Positions 62,727-64,000 of a DNA stretch of 64,000 nucleotides are shown in pieces. The DNA is from Gimesia sp. (GTDB lineage Bacteria; Planctomycetota; Planctomycetia; Planctomycetales; Planctomycetaceae). The translations under genes and the position numbers were made by a program. How positions within the stretch are numbered: position 1 is the stretch's first letter; every line of letters starts with the position of its first letter. Under the pieces are notes generated by a model. It was not told the origin of the DNA. It worked only from the letters and a program-made list of their open reading frames with translations, and did not search any database. The stretch spans positions 62,001-126,000 of the forward strand of contig PAJV01000013.1 in the NCBI GenBank assembly GCA_002706765.1. The letters run 5' to 3'.

Positions 62727-63953
62727 TTACTTTTCAGTCTTCAATAATTCACTGGTAGCATCCAAGATCTCAGAACAACTCTTTTCATCCATGAAATCAA
62801 ACCGGTTAGTTTTCAAAACTGCCTGAGCACGCAATTGCAGTACGTTAGCAATTTCAGACTGTACTTTCAGAGTATTAGTTTTATCTTTGAGACGTTTCAG
62901 TAAATAACTTCTGCCTGTGGAATGGAATGACAACAGAGAAAGATTGATGCGTCGCTCTGTCGGATCATTAAAGCTTATCTGGTCTCGAAACCAACGTTCC
63001 ATCACAGCCGTTGGTACTTGAGGTAGCTGGTTTAATCGAATCATTGTTTCAACTGCGATTCGCTCTGTTTCACTGCTTGGGGAGCTTGTCTCGATAACTT
63101 CGATACATTTATCGATATGGTTTTTTCCACATGGCCATTGCCAGCGACTCCACAATATCGCCTGATAAAATATCTTATCTTTCAGTCGTTCTTCGATTGC
63201 CCAAGCATTTTCATTGTCAAAAAATGGAGGATGTCCCAAGTCACCCAATGCGTCCAAATATTGAATTTTTAATGTGAGCGGTGCCATCTCATTATAAAGG
63301 ATATATTTTATGCTGTGATAGAAAAGAATCGTTGTATCATCAGGTCCAAAAGCCGCTTCCAATTCACGCCATTTCATGGATGGATCATCGGGATATATCC
63401 CTTCCTTCAAAGAGTGATCTGCAATCCATGTCGTCATTTGCAAAATTTGGAGTACGATGAGTTTGAGTGTGTTGTCATCAATTTCTTCTATCGGTAGTGA
63501 GCGAGACATCTCAGGCGGTTCCAGGCATGATGAATTCAAATAAACAAGTCGTTCCCTTGTATTCAGATCCTTATAGTTCTTAATGGCACTGAAATTGACA
63601 TTATTCCCAAATGGGTGAAAAGCAGTTGTGGCATACCATAGTATTTCAGGCTTAGACTGGTTTTCGAAATTCGGTTTATTTACCTTTCGAAATCCAACTG
63701 ACAATTGTTTTTCAATACTCTCAACTGAGACCTGTGGTAACCGAATTGTATTTGAATGCTTTGTTTGAAAAGAACGAAAACACCAAATTGATTTCTTACT
63801 TCCCTGCGCCCGCACTTCTCCGAGCACTGCCCCGTACCGAATTGCATCATCTGGTGAACGAAACCGTATGCGGATACTCGTTCCGTTTGATTTGTTTAAA
63901 ATCAGTGTATTAGTGACCTCATCCCAGCTTACCTGGGGAATTTCACCTGACAT
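62727..63953 (-). CDS. 408-residue helical protein, unrecognised
   Basis: MSGEIPQVSWDEVTNTLILN and KSNGTSIRIRFRSPDDAIRY give a beta-rich first 100 residues; the rest is helical and HEAT-like in places (ETERIAVETMIRLNQLPQVP, LLSFHSTGRSYLLKRLKDKT). No catalytic motif or signal peptide. ATG 63953. It is in the same direction as the carbonic anhydrase gene, 118 bp upstream of it. Function unknown. Confidence 0.55.
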   Translation of the reverse strand: MSGEIPQVSWDEVTNTLILNKSNGTSIRIRFRSPDDAIRYGAVLGEVRAQGSKKSIWCFRSFQTKHSNTIRLPQVSVESIEKQLSVGFRKVNKPNFENQSKPEILWYATTAFHPFGNNVNFSAIKNYKDLNTRERLVYLNSSCLEPPEMSRSLPIEEIDDNTLKLIVLQILQMTTWIADHSLKEGIYPDDPSMKWRELEAAFGPDDTTILFYHSIKYILYNEMAPLTLKIQYLDALGDLGHPPFFDNENAWAIEERLKDKIFYQAILWSRWQWPCGKNHIDKCIEVIETSSPSSETERIAVETMIRLNQLPQVPTAVMERWFRDQISFNDPTERRINLSLLSFHSTGRSYLLKRLKDKTNTLKVQSEIANVLQLRAQAVLKTNRFDFMDEKSCSEILDATSELLKTEK

Positions 63954-64000
63954 TATCCCATTGATTAGCGAAAGAAAGTCATATCGAATAAAGCCTGTAT

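Overview
The window looks like chromosomal DNA of a planctomycete, perhaps close to Gimesia. This is an inference from gene style, since there is no rRNA, tRNA or housekeeping marker. The style is many scattered orphan genes, HEAT and leucine-rich repeat proteins, PD40-type and propeller lipoproteins, a TPR-AAA fusion, moderate GC, and long accessory tracts. Base composition shifts along the window: 22-30 kb and 60.6-64 kb are visibly AT-rich, while 15-21 kb and 46-57 kb are richer in GC.

Layout. 0-10.6 kb: orphan small-domain, repeat and lipoprotein genes, two of them interrupted by single-base indels in short homopolymers. 10.8-14.3 kb: a minus-strand cluster with a P-loop polynucleotide-kinase-like protein coupled to a Thg1-type 3'-5' polymerase, followed by a large protein with a TerD-like region; this looks like an RNA-repair or stress module. 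14.8-20.3 kb: a mobile-element-like cassette array with a serine recombinase, seven small or ATPase genes, a decayed small gene and an ArdC-like antirestriction protein. Each gene sits behind a short leader that begins with the 10-mer AGGACACCGG, 42-48 nt before the start codon. The same element lies between two unrelated genes at 831-840, so it is not confined to the array. 20.6-30.5 kb: VOC protein, SMI1/KNR4, response regulator, HEAT and cold-shock genes, other orphans, and several gene fragments. 30.6-37.2 kb: six minus-strand genes around a ParB-DNA methyltransferase fusion, with a duplicated leader and a divergent plus-strand gene.

37.3-58.5 kb is a defence island. It contains a DEAD/DEAH helicase with a divergent XRE regulator, and a 1303-residue Mrr-like/TPR/GreAB-C/PIN protein next to a SMEK-domain protein. 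It also has a tightly overlapping seven-gene operon: hsdM, hsdS, a PD-(D/E)XK-like protein, a GIY-YIG protein, a GmrSD-type DUF262/HNH protein, hsdR and a YgjP-like metallopeptidase. A second XRE regulator, similar to the first, diverges from hsdM and is coupled to an alpha/beta hydrolase. 59.0-60.5 kb holds a decayed IS3-family element beside the remnant of another. 60.6-64 kb carries an alpha-type carbonic anhydrase between two unrecognised proteins.

The strongest candidates for something undescribed are the AGGACACCGG leader array, the composite restriction operon with its two regulators, and the ParB-methyltransferase module with its duplicated leader.
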